A stretch of DNA of 64,000 nucleotides, taken from the NCBI RefSeq assembly GCF_900167275.1, contig NZ_FUWX01000004.1:124001-188000 (forward strand), in the 5' to 3' direction. Both the position numbers and the translations under genes were made by a program. Under the pieces are notes generated by a model. It did no database searches and was not told the DNA's origin. It saw only the letters and a list, made by a program, of their open reading frames with translations. Shown in pieces: positions 25,228-34,417 of the stretch. The DNA is from Cetobacterium ceti. Lineage in GTDB: Bacteria; Fusobacteriota; Fusobacteriia; Fusobacteriales; Fusobacteriaceae. Position 1 is the first letter of the stretch. Every line of letters begins with the position of its first letter.

Positions 25228-25656
25228 ATGAGATTGAAATGGATACTAATAACATTTATATTTTTAAGTTTAAATATTTTTGCTTTTAATATGGGAGTTG
25301 CTCCTACAAGTTTTCATATTGATTTAAATAATAATCATAAAACTAAAGAGGTTACAGTGTTAAATAACACAAATAAACCTATGAGAATTGAAATAGCAGT
25401 TGAAAAACCAAAGGATTACAAAGAAGAGTTTTATTTAGGTAAATGGATAAGACTTTATCCTAAAATTATAAATATAAGACCTCAAGGAAAGCAAAAAGTA
25501 AGATTTGCAATAAGGACCCCGAAAGATATTCCAAAGGGAAAATACAAAAGTTATTTAGTTTTTAAAGAAATTCCAAAATTATCTGAAATGGACAGTTCAA
25601 ATATAAATATTGAGATGATAACTGAAATTGCCATAAGTATTTATGGAGATAAGTAA
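25228..25656 (+). CDS. Exported PapD-like (fimbrial chaperone-type) Ig-fold protein
   Basis: The protein has 142 residues with a signal peptide to about residue 19 (IFAF/N). The mature part matches the N-terminal domain of periplasmic pilus chaperones: MGVAPTSFHIDL, then KTKEVTVLNNTNKPMRIEIAVE, WIRLYPKIINIRPQGKQKVRFAIR and KGKYKSYLVFKEIP. The second chaperone domain is absent, and no pilin or usher gene lies nearby, so a classical chaperone-usher role is unlikely. I start at the ATG at 25228 behind TTAGGAG; the longer frame from 25168 runs through the rpsO terminator. The YibE/F gene follows after 8 bases. Confidence 0.75.
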   Translation: MRLKWILITFIFLSLNIFAFNMGVAPTSFHIDLNNNHKTKEVTVLNNTNKPMRIEIAVEKPKDYKEEFYLGKWIRLYPKIINIRPQGKQKVRFAIRTPKDIPKGKYKSYLVFKEIPKLSEMDSSNINIEMITEIAISIYGDK

Positions 25657-25664
25657 GGTGAAAT

Positions 25665-26741
25665 ATGAGAAAAATATGGATATTATTACTTTTAATAGGG
25701 ATTTCTCTTATAAGTTTTTCAAGAGAGGAATATATAAAAGGAAAAGTTTTACAATTAATAGAAAGTAAAAGTGAAAAAGATAATAATGAAATAAGTGAAA
25801 TAAAAATTTTTAAAATAGAACTATTAGATAAAAAAGAGTATGGAGAAAAAGTATATGTAGAATTCCCCATATATAGAGAAAATTCTTATAATATAGAAGT
25901 TAAACCTGGAATGAATGTAGTCCTTTATAAGGATAATCAAGAGGATGGAACTAGTAACTTTTATATTGCAGATGTAGATAAAAGAAATAGTATATATCTT
26001 CTAAGTGGATTATTTGTAGGATTAACTTTAATATTAGCAAGGAAAAAAGGACTAAAAGCATTGATTTCTTTAGGAATTGTAATAGGAGTTATATATGAGA
26101 TTTTTATTCCTGGAATAGTTGCAGGATATTCTCCTATTATTTTAGCTAGTTTGACAGGGCTTTTTGCATCTCTAGTAACCATTTATTTAATGACAGGATT
26201 TACAGAAAAAGGAATTAATGCTATTTTAGGTTCTGTTGTAGGAGTTTTATTTGCAGGATTATTATCCTACATTTTTACATACAAAATGGGACTTACAGGA
26301 TTTGTATCTGTAGAATCTTTAAATTTTGCAAATTTACTTCAAGGAATAAAAATAAAAGAGATTATATCAGCAGGAGTTATTTTAGGAAGTATGGGTGCTG
26401 TAATGGATATATCTATGTCTATTTCTTCTGCTTTAGATGAAATAAAATTAGTAAAACCAGAAATCTCTAAAAAAGAAATCTTTTTTTCTGGAATGAGAAT
26501 AGGTGGAGATGTTATAGGAACTATGGTAAATACCTTAATTTTAGCCTATATAGGTAGCAGCTTATTATCAGCAATTTTTATATTTTTACAAAGAAGCCAG
26601 TATCCTCTTATCAGACTTTTAAATTTTGAATCTGTAGTAGTTGAAATATTAAGAGCCCTTTGTGGAAGTATAGGAATACTTGTAGCAGTACCTGTAACAG
26701 CCTATTTTAGTAGTATTATAAATATAAAAAATGAAAAGTGA
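25665..26741 (+). CDS. YibE/F-family membrane protein
   Basis: A 358-residue membrane protein with a signal-like first helix (1-20), an exported beta-rich segment of about 90 residues, and then roughly seven or eight membrane helices from about residue 107. The segments LVTIYLMTGFTEKGINAILGSVVGVLFAG, SMGAVMDISMSISSALDEI and GMRIGGDVIGTMVNTLILAYIG are characteristic of the YibE/YibF family. Its biochemical function is not established; a transport role is often assumed. It is probably co-transcribed with the PapD-like gene, whose stop is 8 bases upstream. Confidence 0.88.
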   Translation: MRKIWILLLLIGISLISFSREEYIKGKVLQLIESKSEKDNNEISEIKIFKIELLDKKEYGEKVYVEFPIYRENSYNIEVKPGMNVVLYKDNQEDGTSNFYIADVDKRNSIYLLSGLFVGLTLILARKKGLKALISLGIVIGVIYEIFIPGIVAGYSPIILASLTGLFASLVTIYLMTGFTEKGINAILGSVVGVLFAGLLSYIFTYKMGLTGFVSVESLNFANLLQGIKIKEIISAGVILGSMGAVMDISMSISSALDEIKLVKPEISKKEIFFSGMRIGGDVIGTMVNTLILAYIGSSLLSAIFIFLQRSQYPLIRLLNFESVVVEILRALCGSIGILVAVPVTAYFSSIINIKNEK

Positions 26742-26768
26742 GACAGATTAATTTTCTGTCTCACTTTT
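26734..26768. terminator. Bidirectional intrinsic terminator
   Basis: A 14-base-pair stem AAAAGTGAGACAGA/TCTGTCTCACTTTT with a seven-base loop lies between the convergent YibE/F and DUF2147 genes. Confidence 0.9.
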
Positions 26769-26773
26769 TTATT

Positions 26774-27235
26774 TTAATTGATTTTAGTCCAGATTTGAGA
26801 TTTTCCAATTAATCCCATTGAATCAATAGATCCTTTTACTAAAAGTGTATTATCACTTTTTTTTGTAATTTTGCAGTGGTAAGTTTTTCCATTTTCAGGG
26901 TTATAAATATTACCATCTACAAGTTTATTATTTTCCAAAGTGAAATTACTAACAAAATCTAATCCTTTAAGTTTTCTATTTCTTAAATTTTCCTTAGGAT
27001 TATGTAAATCCATTTTTTCCATACCAGAATATTTTTCATTTTTATTATATTTAGGAATTGTTAATTGAATAATTTTTCCAAAATATTTTTCATTTTTTTT
27101 ATAAAATTCAACAACTATTTGATTACCATTTTCAGCCTTTTCTGTTATCCATTTACCTTGTAACCAAGCATCATTTGTAGCACTGAATATAAAAGTATTA
27201 ATAAGAATAAAAAGAAATAAAATAAATTTTTTCAT
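26774..27235 (-). CDS. DUF2147 exported protein
   Basis: The protein has 153 residues with an N-terminal signal peptide to about residue 19. The mature protein fits the DUF2147 pattern: WLQGKWITEKAENGNQIVVEFYKKNEKYFGKI near the start, a central GLDFVSNF, and the NGKTYHCKITKKSDNTLLVKGSI segment, ending IGKSQIWTKI. The family is lipocalin-like and periplasmic, with no fixed function. It is a single gene on the minus strand with its own promoter. Confidence 0.85.
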   Translation of the reverse strand: MKKFILFLFILINTFIFSATNDAWLQGKWITEKAENGNQIVVEFYKKNEKYFGKIIQLTIPKYNKNEKYSGMEKMDLHNPKENLRNRKLKGLDFVSNFTLENNKLVDGNIYNPENGKTYHCKITKKSDNTLLVKGSIDSMGLIGKSQIWTKIN

Positions 27236-27268
27236 AAGTTGTCCTCCTAAAAGTAAAATAACACTAGT

Positions 27269-27296
27269 ATTATAACATATGTTTTATAATGGTAAA
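27269..27296 (-). promoter_or_regulatory. Promoter for the DUF2147 gene
   Basis: Read on the minus strand: TTTACC, 16 bases, TATAAT with an extended TGT before it. It lies 34 bases upstream of the start codon. Confidence 0.6.
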
Positions 27297-27342
27297 AATT
27301 TTTTTTTATATATAAAATAAATAAACTATAAATTTTTTAAAT

Positions 27343-27370
27343 TTGACATAAAGTAGAAAAAAAGTAAAAT
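27343..27370 (+). promoter_or_regulatory. Promoter for the peptide-transporter operon
   Basis: Perfect TTGACA (27343-27348), 16 bases, TAAAAT (27365-27370), in a very AT-rich gap. A leader of about 60 bases precedes the ribosome site. Confidence 0.7.
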
Positions 27371-27438
27371 AACATAAATACTATAAATTATTATTTAAAA
27401 AATAATTCACAAAAAATATAAAAGGGGGAGATTTGAGA

Positions 27439-28941
27439 ATGAAAAAAAGTAAAAAAATTCTAAATGTATTAGCAACTTTATGTTTAGCAAGTGTAACTAG
27501 TTTAAGTGCAGGACAAAATCCATTAGTTATTGCCCAGGGAGCTGATGCAAAAACTTTAGATCCACACGCTACTAATGATCAACCATCTTCAAGGGTTTCA
27601 TCACAAATATATGACAGATTAGTTGAGCAAGATTTAAATATGAATATTGTTCCAGGGTTAGCAGAAAAATGGGAACAAGAAGATGATTTAACTACAGTAT
27701 TTTATTTGAGAAAAGATGTAAAATTTCATAATGGAGAGAAATTAAAAGCTTCAGATGTAAAGTTTACTCTAGATAGAATGAAAGCATCTCCTCAAGTTTC
27801 TCATATAATAGGAGCTATAGATAAGGTTGAAGTTGTAGACGATTATACTGTAAAAGTTATAACAGAAAAACCATTTGGAGCTTTAACTAGTCATTTATCT
27901 CACACGGCGACATCTATTATGAATGAAAAAGCAGTAAAAGCTGGTGGAGATAATTATGGACAAAGTCCAGTTGGAACGGGACCATATAAATTTGATAAAT
28001 GGGATGCAGGAGATAGAATTGTCTTAAGTGCAAATGAAAATTATTTTAAAGGAGAAGCTCCTACAAAAGAAGTAATTTTTAGAAATATACCTGAAGGAAC
28101 AAATAGAACAATAGGATTAGAAACAAATGAAGTTGATATTGCCTATGATATAGAGCCAATAGATAAGGATATGATAAAATCTCATGACAAGTTAGATTAC
28201 GTAGAAGAACCTTCACTTTCTATGAGTTATATTGGATTTAATACTGAAAAAGCACCTTTAAATGATGTTAAAGTAAGACAAGCTATAGCTCATGCAATAG
28301 ATACAGATACTTTAATAGATGTTGTATATCAAGGAGGAGCTGTAAAAGCAAATTCACCAATTGGGCCTAAGGTATTTGGATATAATAAAAATGCGAAAGC
28401 ATATGAATATAATCCTGAAAAAGCAAAGGCGATGTTAAAGGAAGCTGGATATACAAAGCCAATTGCTATTAAATTGTGGACAAATGATAATCCTACAAGA
28501 AGAGATATTGCAACAATTGTTCAAGATCAGCTAAAACAAATAGGAGTTGATGTGACAATTGAAACTTTAGAATGGGGAGCATATTTAGATGGTACAGCAA
28601 GAGGAGATCATGATATGTTTATTCTAGGTTGGGTTTCTGTAACTGGAGATGCAGATTATGGATTATATCCACTATTCCATTCTTCTGCTAAAGGTGGAGC
28701 AGGAAATAGATCTTTTTATAGTAATGAAGAAGTAGACAATTTATTGGATAAGGGAAAAAATTCAGTAGATGTTGAAGAAAGAAAAGAAGCTTATGAAAAA
28801 GTTCAAGAGATAGTTCAAGAAGAAGTGCCAGTATATACAATTGCATATACTTCTCAAAATATAGCTAAGCAAAAGGGTGTAGAAGGATTCCATATGCATC
28901 CAGCAGGGCATCATAAGGTATATGGAACAGAAAAGAAATAA
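27439..28941 (+). CDS. Dipeptide/oligopeptide ABC transporter substrate-binding protein
   Basis: A family 5 extracellular solute-binding protein of 500 residues. A signal peptide (KKSKKILNVLATLCLASVTSLSA) lacks a lipobox cysteine, so it is a soluble periplasmic protein, consistent with an outer membrane. Family features include QGADAKTLDPHATND, the SBP_bac_5 core FHNGEKLKASDVKFTLDRM, and VGTGPYKFDKWDAGDRIVL. AAAGGGGGAGA supports the ATG at 27439 over a TTG six bases earlier. It heads a five-gene operon, with a hairpin separating it from the permease genes. DppA-like, but the ligand is not certain. Confidence 0.92.
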   Translation: MKKSKKILNVLATLCLASVTSLSAGQNPLVIAQGADAKTLDPHATNDQPSSRVSSQIYDRLVEQDLNMNIVPGLAEKWEQEDDLTTVFYLRKDVKFHNGEKLKASDVKFTLDRMKASPQVSHIIGAIDKVEVVDDYTVKVITEKPFGALTSHLSHTATSIMNEKAVKAGGDNYGQSPVGTGPYKFDKWDAGDRIVLSANENYFKGEAPTKEVIFRNIPEGTNRTIGLETNEVDIAYDIEPIDKDMIKSHDKLDYVEEPSLSMSYIGFNTEKAPLNDVKVRQAIAHAIDTDTLIDVVYQGGAVKANSPIGPKVFGYNKNAKAYEYNPEKAKAMLKEAGYTKPIAIKLWTNDNPTRRDIATIVQDQLKQIGVDVTIETLEWGAYLDGTARGDHDMFILGWVSVTGDADYGLYPLFHSSAKGGAGNRSFYSNEEVDNLLDKGKNSVDVEERKEAYEKVQEIVQEEVPVYTIAYTSQNIAKQKGVEGFHMHPAGHHKVYGTEKK

Positions 28942-28946
28942 AAAAG

Positions 28947-28976
28947 TTAAAGAGCTTACTTAGGTAAGCTCTTTAA
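28947..28976 (+). terminator. Intercistronic hairpin after the binding-protein gene
   Basis: A 13-base-pair perfect stem TTAAAGAGCTTAC/GTAAGCTCTTTAA with a TTAG tetraloop and only a short A/T tract after it. It probably acts as an attenuator or 3' stabiliser that raises binding-protein mRNA relative to the permease genes. Confidence 0.7.
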
Positions 28977-29001
28977 AATAAAATTATAGGGGGGGAATCG
29001 A

Positions 29002-29928
29002 ATGCACAAGTATATTTTAAAAAGACTAGTGTTATTAATACCTGTTTTATTAGGGGTTTCATTTTTAGTTTTTACCATTATGTCTTTTACACCAGGAGAT
29101 CCAGCACAACTTATTTTGGGAGAAAATGCACCAAAGGAAGCAATTCTTAAACTAAGAGAGGAAATGGGACTTAATAAACCTTTTTTATTTCAATATTTTA
29201 ATTTTGTAAAAAATGCTATTTTTGGAGATTTTGGAAGATCTTATACAACAGGTAGAGATGTATTCGGAGAAATTTTTTCAAGATTTCCAAATACTTTAGT
29301 ATTAGCAGTATTAGGAGTTGCAATTTCTGTATTAATTGGAATTCCCTTAGGGATAATTTCAGCGACAAAACAGTATTCTTTACTTGATAGTGTGAGTATG
29401 ATAGGAGCTCTATTAGGAGTATCAATGCCAAACTTCTGGTTAGGACTTATGTTAATTTTAGGATTTTCAGTTCATTTAGGATGGTTACCATCAGGTGGTT
29501 TTGACAGTTGGAAAAGTGTGATACTTCCAGCTATAACTTTAGGTTCTGGTTCTGCAGCAATAGTAACTAGAATGACACGTTCTTCAATGCTAGAAGTTAT
29601 AAGACAAGATTATATAAGAACAGCTAGAGCTAAGGGCGTGGCAGAAAAAAAAGTTATAAATAAACATGCTTTAAAAAATGCTCTAATACCAGTTATAACA
29701 GTTATTGGGCTTCAATTTGGAGGACTTTTAGGAGGAGCAGTATTAACAGAGTCTGTTTATTCGTGGCCAGGAGTTGGAAGAATGATGGTAGATGCCATAA
29801 GACAAAAAGATTCTCCTACGGTTTTAGCAACTGTTGTATTTTTGGCAGCAACATTTAGTATAGTAAATCTTTTAGTAGATATATTATATGCCTATGTAGA
29901 TCCTAGAATAAAATCACAATATAAGTAA
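29002..29928 (+). CDS. Peptide ABC transporter permease (DppB-type)
   Basis: An inner-membrane permease of 308 residues with six membrane helices. The opening IFILRRL-type motif is present (KYILKRLVLLIPVLLGVSFLVF), followed by PGDPAQLILGENAP, GLNKPFLFQYFNF and the EAA cytoplasmic loop DYIRTARAKGVAEKKVINKHALKNALIP that contacts the ATPases. It lies directly after the intercistronic hairpin, and GGGGGGAA precedes the ATG. It works with the next permease and two ATPases. Confidence 0.93.
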   Translation: MHKYILKRLVLLIPVLLGVSFLVFTIMSFTPGDPAQLILGENAPKEAILKLREEMGLNKPFLFQYFNFVKNAIFGDFGRSYTTGRDVFGEIFSRFPNTLVLAVLGVAISVLIGIPLGIISATKQYSLLDSVSMIGALLGVSMPNFWLGLMLILGFSVHLGWLPSGGFDSWKSVILPAITLGSGSAAIVTRMTRSSMLEVIRQDYIRTARAKGVAEKKVINKHALKNALIPVITVIGLQFGGLLGGAVLTESVYSWPGVGRMMVDAIRQKDSPTVLATVVFLAATFSIVNLLVDILYAYVDPRIKSQYK

Positions 29929-29938
29929 GGAGGAAAAT

Positions 29939-30859
29939 ATGGCTGAAACAAAATTAGAAATTTCAAATGAAAAAGTAATAGAAACAAATGAAAATGTGAA
30001 TATAAAGAAAAAAAGAAGTCCTTGGGGAGAGGTTTGGAGAAGTTTAAAAAAGAATAAAATGGCTTTGGCGGGGTTGTTTATTATAATGGTTTTATTTTTA
30101 CTAGCTTTATTTGCAGATCAAATTGCAGATTATGATACAGTAGTAATTAAACAAAATTTAAGAAATAGATTAAAACCACCTAGTGCTGCTAATTGGTTAG
30201 GAACTGATGAATTTGGAAGAGATATTTTTGCAAGATTAATTCATGGAGCAAGAGTATCTCTAAAAGTTGGAGTTTTAGCTGTTGGTATCTCTATAGTTTT
30301 GGGGGGAACTTTAGGGGCTATGGCAGGTTATTATGGAGGAAAATTAGATAATATAATAATGAGAATAATGGATATATTTTTAGCTGTTCCAAGTATTTTA
30401 TTAGCAATAGCTATTGTATCAGCTTTAGGACCAAATTTATTTAATTTAATGGTAGCCATTAGTATATCATCGGTACCATCTTATGCAAGAATTGTTAGAG
30501 CTTCAGTACTTTCCATAAGAGATCAAGAATTTATAGAGGCTGCAAGGGCAATAGGAGCCAGTGATACAAGAATAATATTTAGACATATAATTCCAAATGC
30601 ATTAGCACCAGTTATAGTTCAAGGAACTTTAGGAGTGGCAGGAGCTATATTATCAACAGCAGGACTTAGTTTTATAGGATTAGGAATTCAACCACCTGCA
30701 CCAGAGTGGGGATCAATGCTTTCTGGAGGAAGACAATATTTAAGATATGCTTGGTGGGTTACAACTTTTCCAGGATTGGCAATAATGATAACAATACTAT
30801 CTTTAAATTTATTAGGGGACGGATTAAGAGATGCCTTAGATCCTAGATTAAAGCAATAA
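29939..30859 (+). CDS. Peptide ABC transporter permease (DppC-type)
   Basis: Second permease, 306 residues. It opens with an unstructured charged N-terminus to about residue 40, then TM1 (MALAGLFIIMVLFLLALFAD), LGTDEFGRDIFARLIHGARVSL, and the EAA loop EFIEAARAIGASDTRIIFRHIIPNALAPV. The C-terminus GDGLRDALDPRLKQ is standard for DppC/OppC. AAGGAGG lies 10 bases after the previous stop. Confidence 0.93.
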   Translation: MAETKLEISNEKVIETNENVNIKKKRSPWGEVWRSLKKNKMALAGLFIIMVLFLLALFADQIADYDTVVIKQNLRNRLKPPSAANWLGTDEFGRDIFARLIHGARVSLKVGVLAVGISIVLGGTLGAMAGYYGGKLDNIIMRIMDIFLAVPSILLAIAIVSALGPNLFNLMVAISISSVPSYARIVRASVLSIRDQEFIEAARAIGASDTRIIFRHIIPNALAPVIVQGTLGVAGAILSTAGLSFIGLGIQPPAPEWGSMLSGGRQYLRYAWWVTTFPGLAIMITILSLNLLGDGLRDALDPRLKQ

Positions 30860-30879
30860 TATAAGGGGGATATTACATT

Positions 30880-31857
30880 ATGAGGGAAAATCTATTGGAA
30901 ATAAAAAATTTAAATATTGTTTATGAAGCTGATGGAGAGAAAGTTCAAGCTGTAAATAATTTTAATATAGAATTAAAAGAGGGAGAAACCTTAGGACTTG
31001 TTGGAGAAACAGGAGCTGGAAAAACAACAACAGCTTTGGGGATAATGAGACTTATTCCCAATCCACCAGGAAAAATTTTATCAGGAGAAATTACTTTTGA
31101 TGGTAAAGATTTATTAAAAGAATCAGAAGAAGTAATGAGAATGATTAGAGGAAATAAAATATCTATGATATTTCAAGATCCTATGACATCTTTAAATCCT
31201 GTATTAACAGTGGGAGAACAGATTGCAGAGGTAATTGAAATTCATGAAAATTTAAATAGAAGTGAAGCTCTAATAAAAGCACAAGAAATGTTAGAACTTG
31301 TTGGAATACCAAAAACGAGAGTAAATGATTTTCCCCATCAGTTTTCAGGGGGAATGAAGCAAAGAGTAATAATTGCCATAGCTTTAGCTTGTAATCCAAA
31401 ATTATTAATTGCAGATGAGCCAACAACAGCTTTAGATGTTACTATTCAAGCTCAAGTGCTAGATCTAATGAATGAATTAAAAGAAAAATTTAAAACTTCT
31501 ATGATATTAATAACTCATGATTTAGGAGTTGTAGCAGAGGTTTGTGATAAAGTAGCAATTATGTATGCTGGTGAAATTGTTGAATCAGGAACTTTAGAGG
31601 ATATATTTGAAAGGCCAAAACATCCATATACCTTAGGATTATTTGGATCGATACCAAATTTAGATGATGAAGTTCAAAGATTAAATCCAATAAAAGGATT
31701 GATGCCTGATCCTACAAATTTACCAAAAGGGTGTAAATTTAATCCAAGATGTCCAAATAGAAAGGAAATTTGTGGTCAAAAAATACCTAAAATTACAGAG
31801 GAAAATGGACATAGGGTATCTTGTTTAAAGTATGAGGGGGGGTTATGGAATGAATAA
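30880..31857 (+). CDS. Peptide ABC transporter ATP-binding protein (DppD-type)
   Basis: ATPase of 325 residues. Walker A is GETGAGKTT, the Q-loop lies in [14 protein letters not shown], the signature is FSGGMKQR, Walker B is [12 protein letters not shown], and the H-loop is LITHDLG. The C-terminal oligopeptide/dipeptide extension carries a cysteine pattern ([10 protein letters not shown]...C...SCL) that in this family often binds an Fe-S cluster. Its 3' end overlaps the next ATPase gene by 8 bases. Confidence 0.93.
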   Translation: MRENLLEIKNLNIVYEADGEKVQAVNNFNIELKEGETLGLVGETGAGKTTTALGIMRLIPNPPGKILSGEITFDGKDLLKESEEVMRMIRGNKISMIFQDPMTSLNPVLTVGEQIAEVIEIHENLNRSEALIKAQEMLELVGIPKTRVNDFPHQFSGGMKQRVIIAIALACNPKLLIADEPTTALDVTIQAQVLDLMNELKEKFKTSMILITHDLGVVAEVCDKVAIMYAGEIVESGTLEDIFERPKHPYTLGLFGSIPNLDDEVQRLNPIKGLMPDPTNLPKGCKFNPRCPNRKEICGQKIPKITEENGHRVSCLKYEGGLWNE

Positions 31858-32806
31858 TAAAATTTTAGAAGTAAAAAATTTAAAGAAATATTTCAATACC
31901 CCAAAGGGAACACTTCACGCAGTTGATGGGGTGACATTTGCCATTGAAAAGGGAAAAACCTTAGGAGTTGTTGGAGAATCAGGATGTGGGAAGTCAACAA
32001 CAGGTAGGGTCATATTAAGACTTTTAGAAGCCACAGATGGAGAAATTTATTTTGAAGGAAAAAATGTTAGAGAACTAGATAAAAAAGAGATGATAAAATT
32101 AAGGGAAGAGATGCAAATTATATTTCAAGATCCATTTGCATCGTTAAATCCTAGAATGACTGTAAGTGAAATAATTGGAGAACCTCTTTTAATTCATAAA
32201 AAATGTACAAATAAAGTGGATCTTCAAAAAAAAGTAAAGGATTTAATGGATACAGTTGGATTAAGTCAAAGATTAATTAATGCTTATCCCCATGAGTTAG
32301 ATGGAGGAAGACGACAAAGAATTGGAATTGCAAGAGCTTTAGCTTTAAATCCTAAATTTATAGTTTGTGATGAACCTGTTTCAGCTTTAGATGTAAGTAT
32401 TCAAGCACAAGTCTTGAACTTAATGAAGGATTTACAAGAAGAACTAGGGCTAACTTATATGTTTATAACTCATGATTTATCAGTTGTAAAACATTTTTCT
32501 GATGAAATTGCTGTAATGTATTTAGGAGAGTTAGTAGAAAAAGCTTCTGCAAAGGATTTATTTAAAAATCCAGTACATCCTTATACAAGAGCTCTTTTAT
32601 CTGCAATACCAGTTCCTAGTTTAAAACATAAAATGAAAAGATTGAAATTAAAGGGAGAAATTACTTCTCCTATTAATCCAGAACCTGGATGTAGATTTGG
32701 AAAAAGATGTGATTATGCAACTGAAGAATGCTTAAGAGAAACTCCTAAATTAAGAGAGATAACTCCTGGACATTTTTATGCATGTCACAATCCTTTAAAA
32801 GATTAG
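31850..32806 (+). CDS. Peptide ABC transporter ATP-binding protein (DppF-type)
   Basis: Second ATPase, 318 residues from the ATG at 31850, which overlaps the end of the previous gene; GGGGGG lies before it. Walker A is GESGCGKST, Walker [13 protein letters not shown], and the H-loop FITHDLS. The ABC signature reads LDGGRRQR instead of LSGGQ, replacing the signature Ser with Asp, which may make one nucleotide site of the heterodimer unequal. The C-terminal [15 protein letters not shown] segment matches the usual cysteine motif. It is closed by a terminator. Confidence 0.92.
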   Translation: MNNKILEVKNLKKYFNTPKGTLHAVDGVTFAIEKGKTLGVVGESGCGKSTTGRVILRLLEATDGEIYFEGKNVRELDKKEMIKLREEMQIIFQDPFASLNPRMTVSEIIGEPLLIHKKCTNKVDLQKKVKDLMDTVGLSQRLINAYPHELDGGRRQRIGIARALALNPKFIVCDEPVSALDVSIQAQVLNLMKDLQEELGLTYMFITHDLSVVKHFSDEIAVMYLGELVEKASAKDLFKNPVHPYTRALLSAIPVPSLKHKMKRLKLKGEITSPINPEPGCRFGKRCDYATEECLRETPKLREITPGHFYACHNPLKD

Positions 32807-32831
32807 AAAAGACCTCTTAGGAGGTTTTTTT
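32807..32831 (+). terminator. Intrinsic terminator of the peptide-transporter operon
   Basis: The ACCTC/GAGGT stem, extended by a G-U and A-T pairs, has a TTAG tetraloop and is followed by seven T residues. Confidence 0.85.
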
Positions 32832-32863
32832 ATTTTTAATTTATAAAAATAGGAGGGATGGAA

Positions 32864-34330
32864 ATGAAAAACTTTAATGAAAGAAAATACTATGAAACTT
32901 TAAAATTTATTTTATTTAAAAGTGTTAATGAATTATATCCAAAATTAGAAATTAGAATAGAAAATTCTTTAAATAATGGAGTTTACTGTAGAGTATTAAC
33001 AGAAGATAATATAACTGAAGATAAAATAAATAAAATAAAAAAGAAAATGGATGAACTTATAAAAAAAGATTTAGAAATTAAATTAATTTGTGACAATATA
33101 GAAAAAATAAAAAAGAAAATAAATATGATTTCAAGAGAAGACGTAAAGAGATTAGTTGAAAATATAGGATTAATATCAATTAAAGAATATGAAATGGAGG
33201 GATATAGAGATTATTTTTATGAGGAATTATATAGTAGAACAGGGTATATATATCTATATGATTTATATTTATATGGAGAGGGTTTTATATTAAAATTTCC
33301 TAAAAATAATAATCCTAAAAAACTTCCAGAGTATGTAGATTATAAAAAGTTAGGAGAAGTATTTAAAGAAAGTGCTCTTTGGCATTCTATTTTAGATGTT
33401 TCCTGTGTAGGATGTTTAAATGAAAAAAATTTAGAAGAAAAAATGCCAGAGTTAATAAGAATAAATGAAATTTTACATAATTCAAAATTAAATAAAATAG
33501 CAAAGGAGATAATAAAAAATAAAAAAATAAAAATTGTAACTATAGCTGGGCCATCCTCTTCAGGAAAAACTACATTTACTAAAAAATTAAGATTACATTT
33601 AATGTCTGAACAATTAAATCCTTTAGTTATTTCCTTAGATGATTATTATGTAGGAAGAGATAATCTTCCCTTAGATGAAAATGGTGAAAAAGATTATGAA
33701 AGTATAGATGCCTTAGATATAAAACTTTTAAATGAAAATTTAGAAAAATTATTAAGAGGAGAGACCGTAGAAATACCTAAATACGATTTTAAAAGTGGGA
33801 AAAGATGTAAAGAGGGAAAAATAGTAAAATTAATGGATAGAGGGATTATTTTAATTGAAGGAATTCATGGATTAAATGATAAGCTCTTAAAGAATATTCA
33901 AAAAGAAAACAAATATAAGATATATATAAGCTGTTTGACTCAACTTAACATAGATAGTAGAAATAGAATATATACAAGTGATGTAAGAAAAATAAGAAGA
34001 ATAGTAAGAGATATGTTAGGAAGAGGAACAAGTGGAGAAGAAACATTAGAAATGTGGGAAAAAGTAAGAGCTGGAGAGGAAAAAAATATTTTTCCCTATC
34101 AAGAAAATGCAGATGCGATCTATGATTCTAGTTTAGTATATGAACTAGGAGTGTTGAAAATACTAGGGGAAAAGGAGCTTATAAAAGTAAAACCCCAAAG
34201 TAAATTTTATGAAGAAGCAAAAAGACTATTAAAATTTTTAGATTATTTTTTACCTGTTGAAAGTAGTGAAGTTCCCGATGATTCCATTTTAAAAGAGTTT
34301 ATAGGAGGAAGTTTTTTTTATAAATATTAA
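32864..34330 (+). CDS. Uridine kinase-like nucleoside kinase with N-terminal extension
   Basis: The C-terminal half is a phosphoribulokinase/uridine kinase P-loop domain (AGPSSSGKTTFTKKL, residues about 228-242; VISLDDYYVGRDNLP; IPKYDFKSGKR; ILIEGIHGLN). The N-terminal ~215 residues form the threonyl-tRNA-synthetase-like additional domain found in long Udk proteins of Clostridia and relatives. Length 488. AGGAGGG sits against the ATG at 32858 but 6 bases from the ATG at 32864, so the latter is preferred. It probably phosphorylates uridine or cytidine, though the substrate of this long form is less certain. Confidence 0.82.
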   Translation: MKNFNERKYYETLKFILFKSVNELYPKLEIRIENSLNNGVYCRVLTEDNITEDKINKIKKKMDELIKKDLEIKLICDNIEKIKKKINMISREDVKRLVENIGLISIKEYEMEGYRDYFYEELYSRTGYIYLYDLYLYGEGFILKFPKNNNPKKLPEYVDYKKLGEVFKESALWHSILDVSCVGCLNEKNLEEKMPELIRINEILHNSKLNKIAKEIIKNKKIKIVTIAGPSSSGKTTFTKKLRLHLMSEQLNPLVISLDDYYVGRDNLPLDENGEKDYESIDALDIKLLNENLEKLLRGETVEIPKYDFKSGKRCKEGKIVKLMDRGIILIEGIHGLNDKLLKNIQKENKYKIYISCLTQLNIDSRNRIYTSDVRKIRRIVRDMLGRGTSGEETLEMWEKVRAGEEKNIFPYQENADAIYDSSLVYELGVLKILGEKELIKVKPQSKFYEEAKRLLKFLDYFLPVESSEVPDDSILKEFIGGSFFYKY

Positions 34331-34339
34331 AAAAATAGA

Positions 34340-34367
34340 TTGAAAAATTTGAAAAAAATGCTATAAT
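34340..34367 (+). promoter_or_regulatory. Promoter for the formate channel gene
   Basis: TTGAAA (34340-34345), 16 bases, TATAAT (34362-34367) with an extended TGC. It sits 50 bases before the start codon. Confidence 0.7.
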
Positions 34368-34417
34368 TAAAAAATGTTAATCGAAAGATGTTAAGTATTA
34401 TTTCACAGGAGGAAGTT

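Noticed and set aside
25562-25870. Minus-strand open frame of 102 codons across the PapD-like/YibE-F junction
   Set aside because: It is a shadow of two well-supported genes, with low-complexity Leu/Ser/Phe composition and no ribosome site.
17926-32831. CTTAGG-containing hairpins as DNA uptake sequences like those of Neisseria or Haemophilus
   Set aside because: The stems differ completely; only four to six bases are shared, and all sit in the loop, so they are not copies of one uptake word.
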